From IMG/VR virus record IMGVR_UViG_3300035698_017235, positions 1 to 35,208 of that record: a stretch of DNA of 35,208 nt; one strand, given 5' to 3'. The notes beneath the pieces are model-generated. The model did no database searches. It was not told the DNA's origin and worked only from the letters and a program-made list of their open reading frames with translations. Each line of letters begins with the position of its first letter. Positions within the stretch are counted from its first letter, which is position 1. Below, in pieces: positions 15,892 to 22,162 of the stretch. The DNA is from a virus. The position numbers and the translations under genes were made by a program.

Positions 15892-16131
15892 ATGAAAACA
15901 TTAAAGGATTTGCTTGATATGGAAGATGTTTCAGACAGATTTGCTTATAGAGTAATTAGACGTGAAGCAAAAGAATGGATTAATAGATATGAAAAAAACA
16001 GGGAGAAGTATACTCCTGAATCCGAAAAGGAACTTAAAGAAATGGGAATAGATGATTGCGGTGGACACCACGAAGACTTTACAAACGCATTTAAGAAGTT
16101 TTTCAACACAGAGGAGGAGGATTTAAAATGA
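15892..16131 (+). CDS. Small hypothetical protein, first of the small-gene cluster
   Basis: The product has 79 residues, acidic and helical (DLLDMEDVSDRFAYRVI, EWINRYEKNREKYTPESEKEL), with a DDCGGHHEDF segment that could bind metal. It is the promoter-proximal gene of a run of small genes and probably made from a leaderless transcript. It overlaps the next start by 4 bases. No family recognised. Confidence 0.6.
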   Translation: MKTLKDLLDMEDVSDRFAYRVIRREAKEWINRYEKNREKYTPESEKELKEMGIDDCGGHHEDFTNAFKKFFNTEEEDLK

Positions 16132-16253
16132 AAAATGGAACTACAATTTTAATTGAGAAAGAAACTGCTAAAAAAATAAAGAAGTTACAAATTACAAAAA
16201 GAGAAACATACGACGAAATTTTAAACAGGTTGATAAAAAATGATAGGATATAA
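16128..16253 (+). CDS. VapB-like ribbon-helix-helix antitoxin-type protein
   Basis: This is a 41-residue protein. TTILIEKETAKKIKKLQ, a beta strand and helix, then TKRETYDEILNRLIKN, a second helix, matches the short archaeal antitoxin/DNA-binding family (strand-helix-helix, with GET/RETYDEI). There is no PIN or other toxin gene beside it, so it is more likely a viral repressor or a decoy antitoxin. A GAGGAGG site lies upstream. It overlaps the next ORF by 14 bases. Confidence 0.6.
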   Translation: MKNGTTILIEKETAKKIKKLQITKRETYDEILNRLIKNDRI

Positions 16254-16326
16254 AGAAGCAAGGCAGTACGCGATTTATGATTATTATTACGAACAGAAGT
16301 TCGATAAATGGCTAATGGAGGTGTAA
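16240..16326 (+). CDS. 28-residue ORF
   Basis: The ORF starts inside the antitoxin-like gene (ATGATAGG) and ends in GGAGGTGTAA, which supplies the site for the next gene. The product is aromatic and Tyr-rich (RQYAIYDYYYEQKFDKWL), probably one amphipathic helix. Support is from chaining of stops and starts only. Confidence 0.4.
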   Translation: MIGYKEARQYAIYDYYYEQKFDKWLMEV

Positions 16327-16329
16327 TAA

Positions 16330-16416
16330 ATGCCAGATAGAGATGGAAAAGGACCAAGAAAGAGAAGCCCAAAACCAAGCAGAAGAAAGGGTGGAGACGG
16401 AAAAGGAAGTTGTTAA
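16330..16416 (+). CDS. DUF5320-like tiny Gly/Lys/Arg-rich protein
   Basis: This is a 28-residue protein with MPDRDGKGPRKRSPKPSR and a GGDGKGSC end. The MPxxDGxGPxG...GxC pattern resembles the start of the DUF5320 family of small proteins common in archaea and anaerobes. The site GGAGGTG lies 7-13 bases upstream in the previous ORF. It is very basic and unlikely to be globular. Function unknown. Confidence 0.45.
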   Translation: MPDRDGKGPRKRSPKPSRRKGGDGKGSC

Positions 16417-16433
16417 TAAAATAAGGTGAAATA

Positions 16434-16595
16434 ATGAACTTACAAAAAAGAAGCTGGGTTATGATGCAGGATAGGAAATTTCACTTTCAAGTCAAAGGAA
16501 AAATATCATGCGGATTTGGTGGGTATTACGCATTATATGAAGATATTAATCCTCCAAAAAAAGATAGATGTAAAAAATGTATAGAGGTGTGTTAA
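16434..16595 (+). CDS. Small protein with four cysteines
   Basis: The product has 53 residues with start after AAGGTGAAAT. KISCGFGG and the end RCKKCIEVC give four Cys, a possible single zinc site or disulphide pair. The N-terminal 30 residues contain WVMMQDRKFHFQVKG, a likely beta hairpin. No known family. One of several tiny Cys-rich proteins in this cluster. Confidence 0.5.
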   Translation: MNLQKRSWVMMQDRKFHFQVKGKISCGFGGYYALYEDINPPKKDRCKKCIEVC

Positions 16596-16596
16596 A

Positions 16597-16770
16597 ATGG
16601 TAATGACAAAAGAAGAAACAATGGAAATAGAAGAACTGAAACAAAAATATAAGAGGGAAATTATGGCTCTCCAAAATGGATATGATAACGAAAGTCATAC
16701 AAGAAGAATGAAAGAGCTTGAAGATAAACTAAAAATAGCTCTAATAGCAAAGGGTGATTTTAATGTATAA
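16597..16770 (+). CDS. Small helical protein
   Basis: The product has 57 residues, predicted as a helical hairpin: TKEETMEIEELKQKYKREI, then TRRMKELEDKLKIALIAKG. Heptad-like spacing suggests a coiled coil. It begins one base after the previous stop with AGAGGTGTG upstream. It overlaps the next start by 8 bases. No function assigned. Confidence 0.5.
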   Translation: MVMTKEETMEIEELKQKYKREIMALQNGYDNESHTRRMKELEDKLKIALIAKGDFNV

Positions 16771-16933
16771 AAAAATAAAAATACTCTTGGACAATGCAGA
16801 CAACAATGTAACTTTTAAAAAGCGGAAGGATGATTGTATAAATGTCGATGACTGTGAAACATTAGGAGAAGTCAGAGATAAAATATTAGAATATAAAAAA
16901 AGAGGTGTAATAAATGACAGATGCGCAAAGTAG
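16763..16933 (+). CDS. Small hypothetical protein
   Basis: The product has 56 residues and starts within the end of the previous gene, with AGGGTGAT 6 bases upstream. It has a beta-like start KKIKILLDNADNN and a helix ETLGEVRDKILEYKK. Two Cys are present (DDCINVDDCE). It ends 20 bases inside the next gene, so the two are translationally linked. Confidence 0.5.
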   Translation: MYKKIKILLDNADNNVTFKKRKDDCINVDDCETLGEVRDKILEYKKRGVINDRCAK

Positions 16934-17174
16934 ATTTGCTATAATGGATGAAATGCTGCAAAAAAAGATTAACATAGACCTGGAAATAGAAAAAATGGCA
17001 CAGGAGATAAGCAACTTGGAATTGTCCATTAAAACAGCAAGTGCAGATTTAGAGAGAAAAAAAGAAATATTTGAAGAGAAAAAAACAGTATTAAGAGAAA
17101 GAAAGAATTACATAGATGCAGCTCTAAAATCTATTGAAAAAATGAGTGAAGCAGAAAAGAAAAAGGATGAATAA
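16914..17174 (+). CDS. Coiled-coil protein
   Basis: The product has 86 residues, almost all one long coiled coil: QKKINIDLEIEKMAQEISNL through VLRERKNYIDAALKSIEKM. Strong AGAGGTG site. It has no membrane span or enzyme motif. It is the last gene before the structured element at 17186, and may be an oligomerising or scaffold-like small protein. Confidence 0.6.
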   Translation: MTDAQSRFAIMDEMLQKKINIDLEIEKMAQEISNLELSIKTASADLERKKEIFEEKKTVLRERKNYIDAALKSIEKMSEAEKKKDE

Positions 17175-17185
17175 TCCTTTATTTA

Positions 17186-17324
17186 TGGACGGAGGGAGGA
17201 CTTTATGATGGATAGAGTTGTAAAAGACTTGGGATTAATTTCCCTTTACTTGAAGTCATAAAGAGATTATAAAAAAAGAAAGCCCGTGTGGCATCTCTTT
17301 ATGGTCTTTCCTTCCATCCGTCCA
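17186..17324 (+). ncRNA. Candidate structured RNA or folded leader
   Basis: The 169-base gap 17175-17343 folds extensively. TGGACGGA 17186-17193 pairs with TCCGTCCA 17317-17324 and the helix continues through 17195-17200 with 17309-17315 apart from one bulged base. Inside, CTTTATGA 17201-17208 pairs with TCATAAAG 17256-17263, and GTAAA/TTTAC plus GGGA/TCCC nest within it. TAAAGAGAT 17259-17267 pairs with ATCTCTTTA 17293-17301, and GCC/GGC caps the last arm. The second and third helices share bases 17259-17263, so two forms may compete. It could be a free RNA or a leader controlling the gene at 17344. Confidence 0.55.
17205..17261 (+). CDS. Possible leader peptide within the structured element
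   Basis: An 18-residue ORF, MMDRVVKDLGLISLYLKS, is preceded by GGGAGGA four bases upstream. It starts in one strand of the second helix and its stop lies in the other strand. Translation would therefore open that helix and favour the third one, as in attenuation. It is too short to stand on coding evidence. Confidence 0.25.
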   Translation: MMDRVVKDLGLISLYLKS

Positions 17325-17343
17325 CCCAAAAGGTGAAATTATA

Positions 17344-17676
17344 ATGAAAAAAGATTTTATATCAAGGCAAATGGTTCGTTTTGATAGAGGAAGATGGTGG
17401 GCAATTATATTACAGTTTCAAATAATTTTGTTTTTGGGTATCCAGGAACTATATAAAAATTATAGTTTTTTACAAGATATGTTTGGTTTTTCAGTATTAA
17501 AAATGACATTAATAATTATGGTATTTGGAACAATTGGTCTCTGGGTTATAGGATATTTGGATGATAAATATGGATGGTTTAGAGGAGTTGAAGGTTATAG
17601 ATTAGAAATTAATCCATATTTTGATAAAAGATTTAATAAATTGGAAAAAGAGATAAAAAAATTAAAAGAGGTGTAA
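17344..17676 (+). CDS. Two-span membrane protein with C-terminal coiled coil
   Basis: The product has 110 residues. Hydrophobic segments at about 18-38 (WWAIILQFQIILFLGIQEL) and 52-74 (LKMTLIIMVFGTIGLWVIGYL) are followed by a cytosolic helical end with FNKLEKEIKKLKEV. AAGGTGAAAT precedes the ATG. The folded element just upstream may regulate it. No family recognised; a superinfection-exclusion or membrane-tethering role is possible but unproven. Confidence 0.6.
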   Translation: MKKDFISRQMVRFDRGRWWAIILQFQIILFLGIQELYKNYSFLQDMFGFSVLKMTLIIMVFGTIGLWVIGYLDDKYGWFRGVEGYRLEINPYFDKRFNKLEKEIKKLKEV

Positions 17677-17679
17677 AAA

Positions 17680-17928
17680 ATGACAGAAATAAAAATAGAC
17701 GACAACTTTCCGAGATGCTGGATAACAATATCAGGAGCTACAGACGCACAGATAAGCAATTTGAAAGGATATCTTGAAGAGAATAAAGATTCAAATCTAA
17801 TGTTAACAAATCTTCCTATAGAGATTTGGATGTTTAATGTTGATAATTCAAAGTGGGTGAGAATAGAAAAAACACCGCCCATAAAAAAAGGTTTTTGGAA
17901 TAAACTAAGAGAGGCGGTTAAAGTATGA
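17680..17928 (+). CDS. Small hypothetical protein
   Basis: The product has 82 residues, with AGAGGTG site. It looks like a compact alpha/beta fold: KIDDNFPRCWITISGA, helix AQISNLKGYLEE, then IEIWMFNVDNSKWVRIEK and a terminal helix. It overlaps the next start by 4 bases. No match known to me. Confidence 0.5.
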   Translation: MTEIKIDDNFPRCWITISGATDAQISNLKGYLEENKDSNLMLTNLPIEIWMFNVDNSKWVRIEKTPPIKKGFWNKLREAVKV

Positions 17929-18263
17929 TAAATATAAAGAAATATATAGGCAAGTTAATTTCTAATGGTAAACCTATTAAAAAGAAGAAAAAGAGAATAA
18001 AACTTCCTGGTGAAATTGATTTAATATGTGAAAAATGTAGAACCGATATGACCAAGTTTGTAAATTATACACGGAGCGACGGGAAAATAATGAAAAAACA
18101 GAACATAGGATTGGTGATTCATCCAGTTGAAGGAAAAACAATTCTACTTTGCAAAAAATGTTATGGTAAAAAATTATTTAAGAAAAGGAGTGAGTTTAAA
18201 AAGGGCGGAGAGGGATGGTTAGATTTAAAGAGGGAAGAAAATGGAATTGATGGAAGAATATAG
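17925..18263 (+). CDS. Basic zinc-ribbon-like protein
   Basis: The product has 112 residues. A very basic N-terminus (KPIKKKKKRIKLPG) leads to CEKCRTDM and, 45 residues later, CKKC in TILLCKKCYGKK, one four-Cys zinc ribbon. The C-terminal third is again Lys/Arg-rich. Such proteins often bind nucleic acid, or RNA polymerase in archaeal viruses. It overlaps the start of the next gene by 23 bases. Confidence 0.55.
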   Translation: MINIKKYIGKLISNGKPIKKKKKRIKLPGEIDLICEKCRTDMTKFVNYTRSDGKIMKKQNIGLVIHPVEGKTILLCKKCYGKKLFKKRSEFKKGGEGWLDLKREENGIDGRI

Positions 18264-18684
18264 AAAATATCATATGGCAGGAAAGACAAATACATATTGC
18301 TTGCCGAAGAACGCAGTTTATGTGTGGGGAGGACCAGATAGCCAAACACATGAGGACCATGAATATATGAAATGGTATGTATGCTACTTGGCCAAGCATA
18401 GAATAATTGACTTTAAGCCTGGGGATAAAATACCATTTACCAAGCTCAGGGATTTTACACAAGAAGGAAAGCCTAGAAATGTGGTGTTTATAACAGAGGC
18501 GTGCAGGAAATGTAGGAGAAAAGAGACACCAGATGAATCAAGCATATTTAGAAGGATTGATGTTGTTTTATTTATAAAGAATGTTAAGGACTGGAATATT
18601 TTAGAGGTTGAAATAGAGATGGATAAGAAACGGGCCAAAAGATTTGAAGGAACAGACTTGGTGGTGATAGAAGGATGGAGGTGA
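18241..18684 (+). CDS. Hypothetical protein, possible nuclease-like fold
   Basis: The product has 147 residues. An ATG at 18253 is a possible later start. The centre has ACRKCRRKE (a lone Cys pair). The C-terminal part FRRIDVVLFIKN, then ILEVEIEMDKKRAK, then DLVVIEGW is a beta-beta-alpha order loosely like PD-(D/E)XK nucleases (Asp in one strand, Glu in the next, Lys nearby). That comparison is weak. It overlaps both neighbours' frames slightly. Confidence 0.5.
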   Translation: MELMEEYRKYHMAGKTNTYCLPKNAVYVWGGPDSQTHEDHEYMKWYVCYLAKHRIIDFKPGDKIPFTKLRDFTQEGKPRNVVFITEACRKCRRKETPDESSIFRRIDVVLFIKNVKDWNILEVEIEMDKKRAKRFEGTDLVVIEGWR

Positions 18685-18692
18685 GAGAGAGA

Positions 18693-18878
18693 ATGAAATA
18701 TAAAAACAAAAGGAAAAACATAGAGTATAGGAAAAATTATAATGATGAGGCTGGTGACCCAATTTTAGGAAATCCTATATTGATATTGATAGGAATGATA
18801 CTTTATTTGCTAATAAGAAAGCCTCTGGAAGCGTATTGGAAATTAAGAGATTGTTATAGAAAGCGCCAAAATAGGTAG
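18693..18878 (+). CDS. Single-span small membrane protein
   Basis: The start ATG at 18693 is set by GGAGGTG about 9 bases upstream; the in-frame ATG at 18675 precedes it. The product has 61 residues with a basic N-terminus (KYKNKRKNIEYRKN), one membrane span (GNPILILIGMILYLLI) and a basic end. No family. Confidence 0.5.
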   Translation: MKYKNKRKNIEYRKNYNDEAGDPILGNPILILIGMILYLLIRKPLEAYWKLRDCYRKRQNR

Positions 18879-18883
18879 AAGCT

Positions 18884-19081
18884 ATGAAATGCAAGGATTG
18901 TACATTTTGTACACAGATAGATTGGGGAACATATATATGTTCGGAATATGATGAACTTGGAGCATTGAATAGGAAAGATATGAACAAGGAATGTAAGGGA
19001 AAACGCCTTAAAATGAAGGCAAATGGCAGAAAGCCAATAAAAAGGAAATCAATAACTGAGGAAAGTTGGGGAATGTTATGA
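18884..19081 (+). CDS. Small cysteine-rich protein
   Basis: The product has 65 residues. CKDCTFC near the start, YICSEY at about 19 and KECKG at about 36 form a CxxCxxC-x-C-x-C pattern found in short zinc or iron-sulphur-type proteins of anaerobes and archaea. The second half is Lys-rich (RLKMKANGRKPIKRKS). The start has a weak site, GTAGAAG. It overlaps the next gene by 4 bases (ATGTTATGA). Confidence 0.5.
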   Translation: MKCKDCTFCTQIDWGTYICSEYDELGALNRKDMNKECKGKRLKMKANGRKPIKRKSITEESWGML

Positions 19082-19671
19082 AATATATTATATTAATGTC
19101 TATTTGTATTGTAATACTTTTTAGTTTAATCTTTTTTCTTTATGTTGATGACCTTAAAGATAACATAAAATTTCTGAACGGAGAGATAAAACAATATAAT
19201 AATGAAGCAGAAGAGCAAGAGAATTTGATAATGAATCTGAGGATAATGATGAAGGATATGAATTATAAAATGAATACGATGCAAAAGGATATATGGAATT
19301 TAAGAGATAGGAAGATAATAAATATGAATCCTACGTTGAAACAGGTAAAAGAATTTATGATAAATGACTATACGGACGAGATAGAATGGAGTGAAGAATA
19401 TGATTGCACGGAAATATCAAATATATGGATAAGTAACGCTTTAAATAAAAATGAAGGATTTTTCTCATGTACAACTGAGTTAGAGTTCAAGCAGAACGAA
19501 GGTCATATTATAGTTTCTATAAACACTTCAGACCAAGGAATTATCTATATAGAGCCTCAAAAAGATAAAATAATATATAATTTAGAAGTTGGTAATAATT
19601 ACTGTAATAAAGTAAATTGGAAGTGTGAATATATTATAAATAAAATAACAAATTGTTTTGAATTTAAGTAA
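19078..19671 (+). CDS. Membrane-anchored transglutaminase-like protein
   Basis: The start is ATG at 19078, overlapping the previous stop; a start at 19066 is less likely. The product has 197 residues: one N-terminal span (YIILMSICIVILFSLIFFLY), a coiled coil (to about 85), then NPTLKQVKEFMINDYTDEIE and a domain with YDCTEISNIWISNAL, FSCTTEL, GHIIVSINTSDQGIIYIEPQ. The Cys, His and acidic residue order resembles the small archaeal transglutaminase-like domain. It may face outside the cell and act on the envelope, or block entry of other viruses. Confidence 0.55.
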   Translation: MKYIILMSICIVILFSLIFFLYVDDLKDNIKFLNGEIKQYNNEAEEQENLIMNLRIMMKDMNYKMNTMQKDIWNLRDRKIINMNPTLKQVKEFMINDYTDEIEWSEEYDCTEISNIWISNALNKNEGFFSCTTELEFKQNEGHIIVSINTSDQGIIYIEPQKDKIIYNLEVGNNYCNKVNWKCEYIINKITNCFEFK

Positions 19672-19683
19672 TTATATAGCAGC
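19671..19683 (+). promoter_or_regulatory. TATA promoter, leaderless type
   Basis: TTATATAGCAGC is centred 28 bases before the ATG at 19704. No ribosome site stands before that gene (only AAGGAAAT further off). The ATAGCAGC half is shared with the element at 19997 and nearly with 15861. Confidence 0.55.
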
Positions 19684-19703
19684 AAAATAATTAAGGAAAT
19701 ATT

Positions 19704-19865
19704 ATGAATGTTATGAAATACTGTGGTGCTATGTTCATAAAAATATACAAAGTATGTCCAGAATGCGGACGATACTGGTCAGGGAACAACTATAGAATAA
19801 AAAGGTGTAGGTTCTGTGATGTTCCGCTTGTAAGCAAGACCATGGACGATAACTATAAATACTAA
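19704..19865 (+). CDS. Small zinc-ribbon protein
   Basis: The product has 53 residues. CPECGRYWSG and, 12 residues later, CRFCD form a complete treble-clef/zinc ribbon. The context KIYKVCPECG is typical of small archaeal nucleic-acid-binding ribbons. It has its own TATA element. A downstream ATG (19713) is an alternative start. Confidence 0.6.
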   Translation: MNVMKYCGAMFIKIYKVCPECGRYWSGNNYRIKRCRFCDVPLVSKTMDDNYKY

Positions 19866-19905
19866 AGATGATAATATTAATAATAGAAAAGCCAGAGGTA
19901 AAATA

Positions 19906-20025
19906 ATGACAGAAAAATGCTACATATTTCCACAAGACAAATGCTCAGGAATTAATTGCGGCTGGTTTGATGGAAATCAGTGCTTGCTGAAAAAAAATAT
20001 AAATAGCAGCCAACACAAAGTATAA
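19906..20025 (+). CDS. Tiny cysteine-rich protein
   Basis: The product has 39 residues, with start after AGAGGTAAAAT. CYIFPQDKCSGINCGWFDGNQC holds four Cys at irregular spacing, a likely single metal site. TATAAATAC at 19854 may drive it. The next promoter element lies within its last codons. Confidence 0.45.
   Translation: MTEKCYIFPQDKCSGINCGWFDGNQCLLKKNINSSQHKV
19997..20010 (+). promoter_or_regulatory. TATA promoter for the replication genes
   Basis: TATAAATAGCAGC lies about 50 bases before the ATG at 20057, with a second TATA-like TATAAAATAC at 20021. The shared AGCAGC with 19671 suggests one promoter class for this region. Confidence 0.5.
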
Positions 20026-20056
20026 AATACCTTCTATTTTTGGAGGGAGTGAGTGA

Positions 20057-20254
20057 ATGTTTAAGGAAGAATACTTAAAAAAAATTGTAATCGTTTGGAG
20101 AAAGAGCAATAACTTCAAGAGCGAGGGTTTAATTATTAGTGAAAATAAGCTAGGAATCTTCGTGGATGACAAGAAAAATGGCCGAACATTTATTCCATTT
20201 GATGATATAGGGGAAATACGGCCAATAAAAGAGGTGGATAAGGACGTTCTTTGA
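20057..20254 (+). CDS. Small beta-barrel-like protein, maybe N-terminal part of the AAA+ protein
   Basis: The product has 65 residues, with GGAGGGAG site. KKIVIVWRKSNNFKSEGLII, NKLGIFVDD and RTFIPFDDIGEIRPI give five short strands, like Sm- or Tudor-type small barrels seen in phages. The stop is TGA in the context CTT-TGA. The +1 frame beyond it is open into the AAA+ gene and has no normal start, so the two may be one protein made by a +1 shift (about 699 residues) or separate. Confidence 0.55.
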   Translation: MFKEEYLKKIVIVWRKSNNFKSEGLIISENKLGIFVDDKKNGRTFIPFDDIGEIRPIKEVDKDVL

Positions 20255-20256
20255 AA
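20240..20256 (+). promoter_or_regulatory. Possible +1 frameshift site (CTT-TGA)
   Basis: Zero-frame codons GTT-CTT-TGA end the 65-residue ORF. CTT-TGA is the RF2-type +1 shift site, and AAGG lies 5 bases upstream of CTT like its stimulatory Shine-Dalgarno. A +1 move enters the AAA+ frame with EKYFGEFSIEI. A sequencing error in the T or A runs would give the same picture. Confidence 0.4.
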
Positions 20257-20327
20257 AATATTTTGGAGAATTTTCTATAGAAATAGTAAAAATTAAAAGC
20301 GGTTATAAGCTGAACGCTTACGACGAT

Positions 20328-22157
20328 GTGGGCGAACCAGTAATGCCGCCAATGATTCTGCCGAAGAATTTCTGGACAAAAAGAAAGTCAATGAAGGACA
20401 TAATAAAGGAACTCGTGGGACACAAAATATTGGAAGAAGAGGAACATACGACCAATGACCTTGGCATAGAAATCGAGGAAGCATATAAAGACAGCCTAGA
20501 TGAACTTCCAAAGGAGAGGAAAATAGACCACGTATTGGACTCTAAGACAATAGATTTTCTCAAGAGCGAGAAGATTATAAATTCCGTAATGAAAATTCTG
20601 GATAAAAATGTGATAGGCGAGATACACAACAAGCTCCTTGTCTATCTTATATGCTTATCGACCAAAACAGGCAATGTCATGTCCGTCATAATTACGGGCG
20701 AAAGTGCGATAGGAAAATCATATATGAGCGACAATATTCTTGAGCTGTTCCCAGAAGAGATGGTCATGGACTATTCAAGGATAACAAAATCCGTTATAGA
20801 CCGTATAGGAAAGGACGTCCGAGGTATGATATTCTATGTAAAGGAGATACAGGGCGCAGAAGATGCAGCCAGCACATTAAGAGTGTGGATATCAGAGAAG
20901 AAGCTAAAGCTACTAACTACGACCAAAGATGAACAGGGCAACATAGTCACTGAGGAGATAGAGACAATAGGCTCCCCAAGTTTCATATCAACGACAGCCG
21001 AGATAAAGATAGAACAGCAGCTTGGAACAAGATGCTGGATAGTGTCGCTGGACGAGACAGCGGAACAGACAAAAAAGATAATGGATTATATAGCAGAATG
21101 CGCCAAGATGCCAGATTTTGGCAAGGAAGAGAGCGACGAAAAAAAGAAAATCATTGCCAATATACCAAATGTGCTTAAAAATTATAAGGTTCTGGTGCCA
21201 TATGCTGACATGATAAAGTTTCCAGGGGACAGGGTGTCCGCACGCAGAAACTTCAAGAAGTTCATAGACCTGATAAAGGTTGTGGCCTTTTTACATCAAT
21301 TCCAGAGACCTCAGCTAATTGTGGGCGACATGGATACTTATATTATAGCCAATAAGACAGATTTTGACTTGGCGACAGAGATAATCAGGACAAATCTTAG
21401 GGCAACGACTGCTGGTGTGCCAGATATATGCTTGGATATACTTACCCAGATAAAGGATTTTGATGGGGAGCTTACCCATAAAAGCATATCTACTATGACC
21501 AACAGGGCCCAAGGTACGATAAGGAAGATAATGCCTCAGTTACTACAGGCGGGATTCGTTACTTCTGGCAAAAAAGGAAGAGAAAATTTATATTATATAC
21601 AGAAAACCCCCAAGGAAGTGTTCCAAAGTGTGGGTAACAGTTTAGCTGGTTGGACAGACAAAACTGGGGTAGCTGAGTACCTCAAATCTATGTGTTCTGC
21701 TGCTCCTCTATTATCTAACTACAAAAAAAATATAACAATATTATTGAAGGGTACTTGTTATCCTTTAACGCTCTTTGAGCACAATAATGATGATATGAAG
21801 AGTATAATAGAAGAATATGATGAATATAAATATTTACTCTCTGTTCCTACGGAGCAGCAGAGCAGTTCGCTACGGAGTATGGAGAGTGCTCCTTTAGTAT
21901 CTGATAAGAAGCAGGAAGTGCTCGGAGCATTTGGGAGCAGTTCTCATGACGATAAAGAGCTTGAAACGGAAGGAGGAGCGATTTCCGATACAAGGTTCAT
22001 TGAACTTTATCCGACAGATGACGGAGAGCTAATCGACATAATTGAGGAGAAGGCAAAAAGTATTGGATTAGGTATGGCAGAATTTGCAAAAAGGCATAAA
22101 TATTTCCTAAAAATTGGATTTATATCCGAAGATAAAGGTTATTTTAAAAAGATGTGA
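20328..22157 (+). CDS. MCM-like AAA+ ATPase with winged helix, replication helicase candidate
   Basis: The product has at least 609 residues. Walker A is GESAIGKSYM (about 130); Walker B is GMIFYVKEIQGAED; SPSFISTTAEIK is a sensor-1 type segment; GTRCWIVSLDE carries a likely arginine finger. A winged helix follows (LTHKSISTMTNRAQGTIRKI to VTSGKKGRENLYYI), then a flexible acidic section and a final helical domain. This order matches MCM-type ATPases of archaeal and bacterial mobile elements. It is probably the replicative helicase or initiator. GTG at 20328 has no ribosome site; the frame is open and protein-like back to 20229, without ATG, GTG or TTG. Confidence 0.75.
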   Translation: MGEPVMPPMILPKNFWTKRKSMKDIIKELVGHKILEEEEHTTNDLGIEIEEAYKDSLDELPKERKIDHVLDSKTIDFLKSEKIINSVMKILDKNVIGEIHNKLLVYLICLSTKTGNVMSVIITGESAIGKSYMSDNILELFPEEMVMDYSRITKSVIDRIGKDVRGMIFYVKEIQGAEDAASTLRVWISEKKLKLLTTTKDEQGNIVTEEIETIGSPSFISTTAEIKIEQQLGTRCWIVSLDETAEQTKKIMDYIAECAKMPDFGKEESDEKKKIIANIPNVLKNYKVLVPYADMIKFPGDRVSARRNFKKFIDLIKVVAFLHQFQRPQLIVGDMDTYIIANKTDFDLATEIIRTNLRATTAGVPDICLDILTQIKDFDGELTHKSISTMTNRAQGTIRKIMPQLLQAGFVTSGKKGRENLYYIQKTPKEVFQSVGNSLAGWTDKTGVAEYLKSMCSAAPLLSNYKKNITILLKGTCYPLTLFEHNNDDMKSIIEEYDEYKYLLSVPTEQQSSSLRSMESAPLVSDKKQEVLGAFGSSSHDDKELETEGGAISDTRFIELYPTDDGELIDIIEEKAKSIGLGMAEFAKRHKYFLKIGFISEDKGYFKKM

Positions 22158-22162
22158 TAAAT

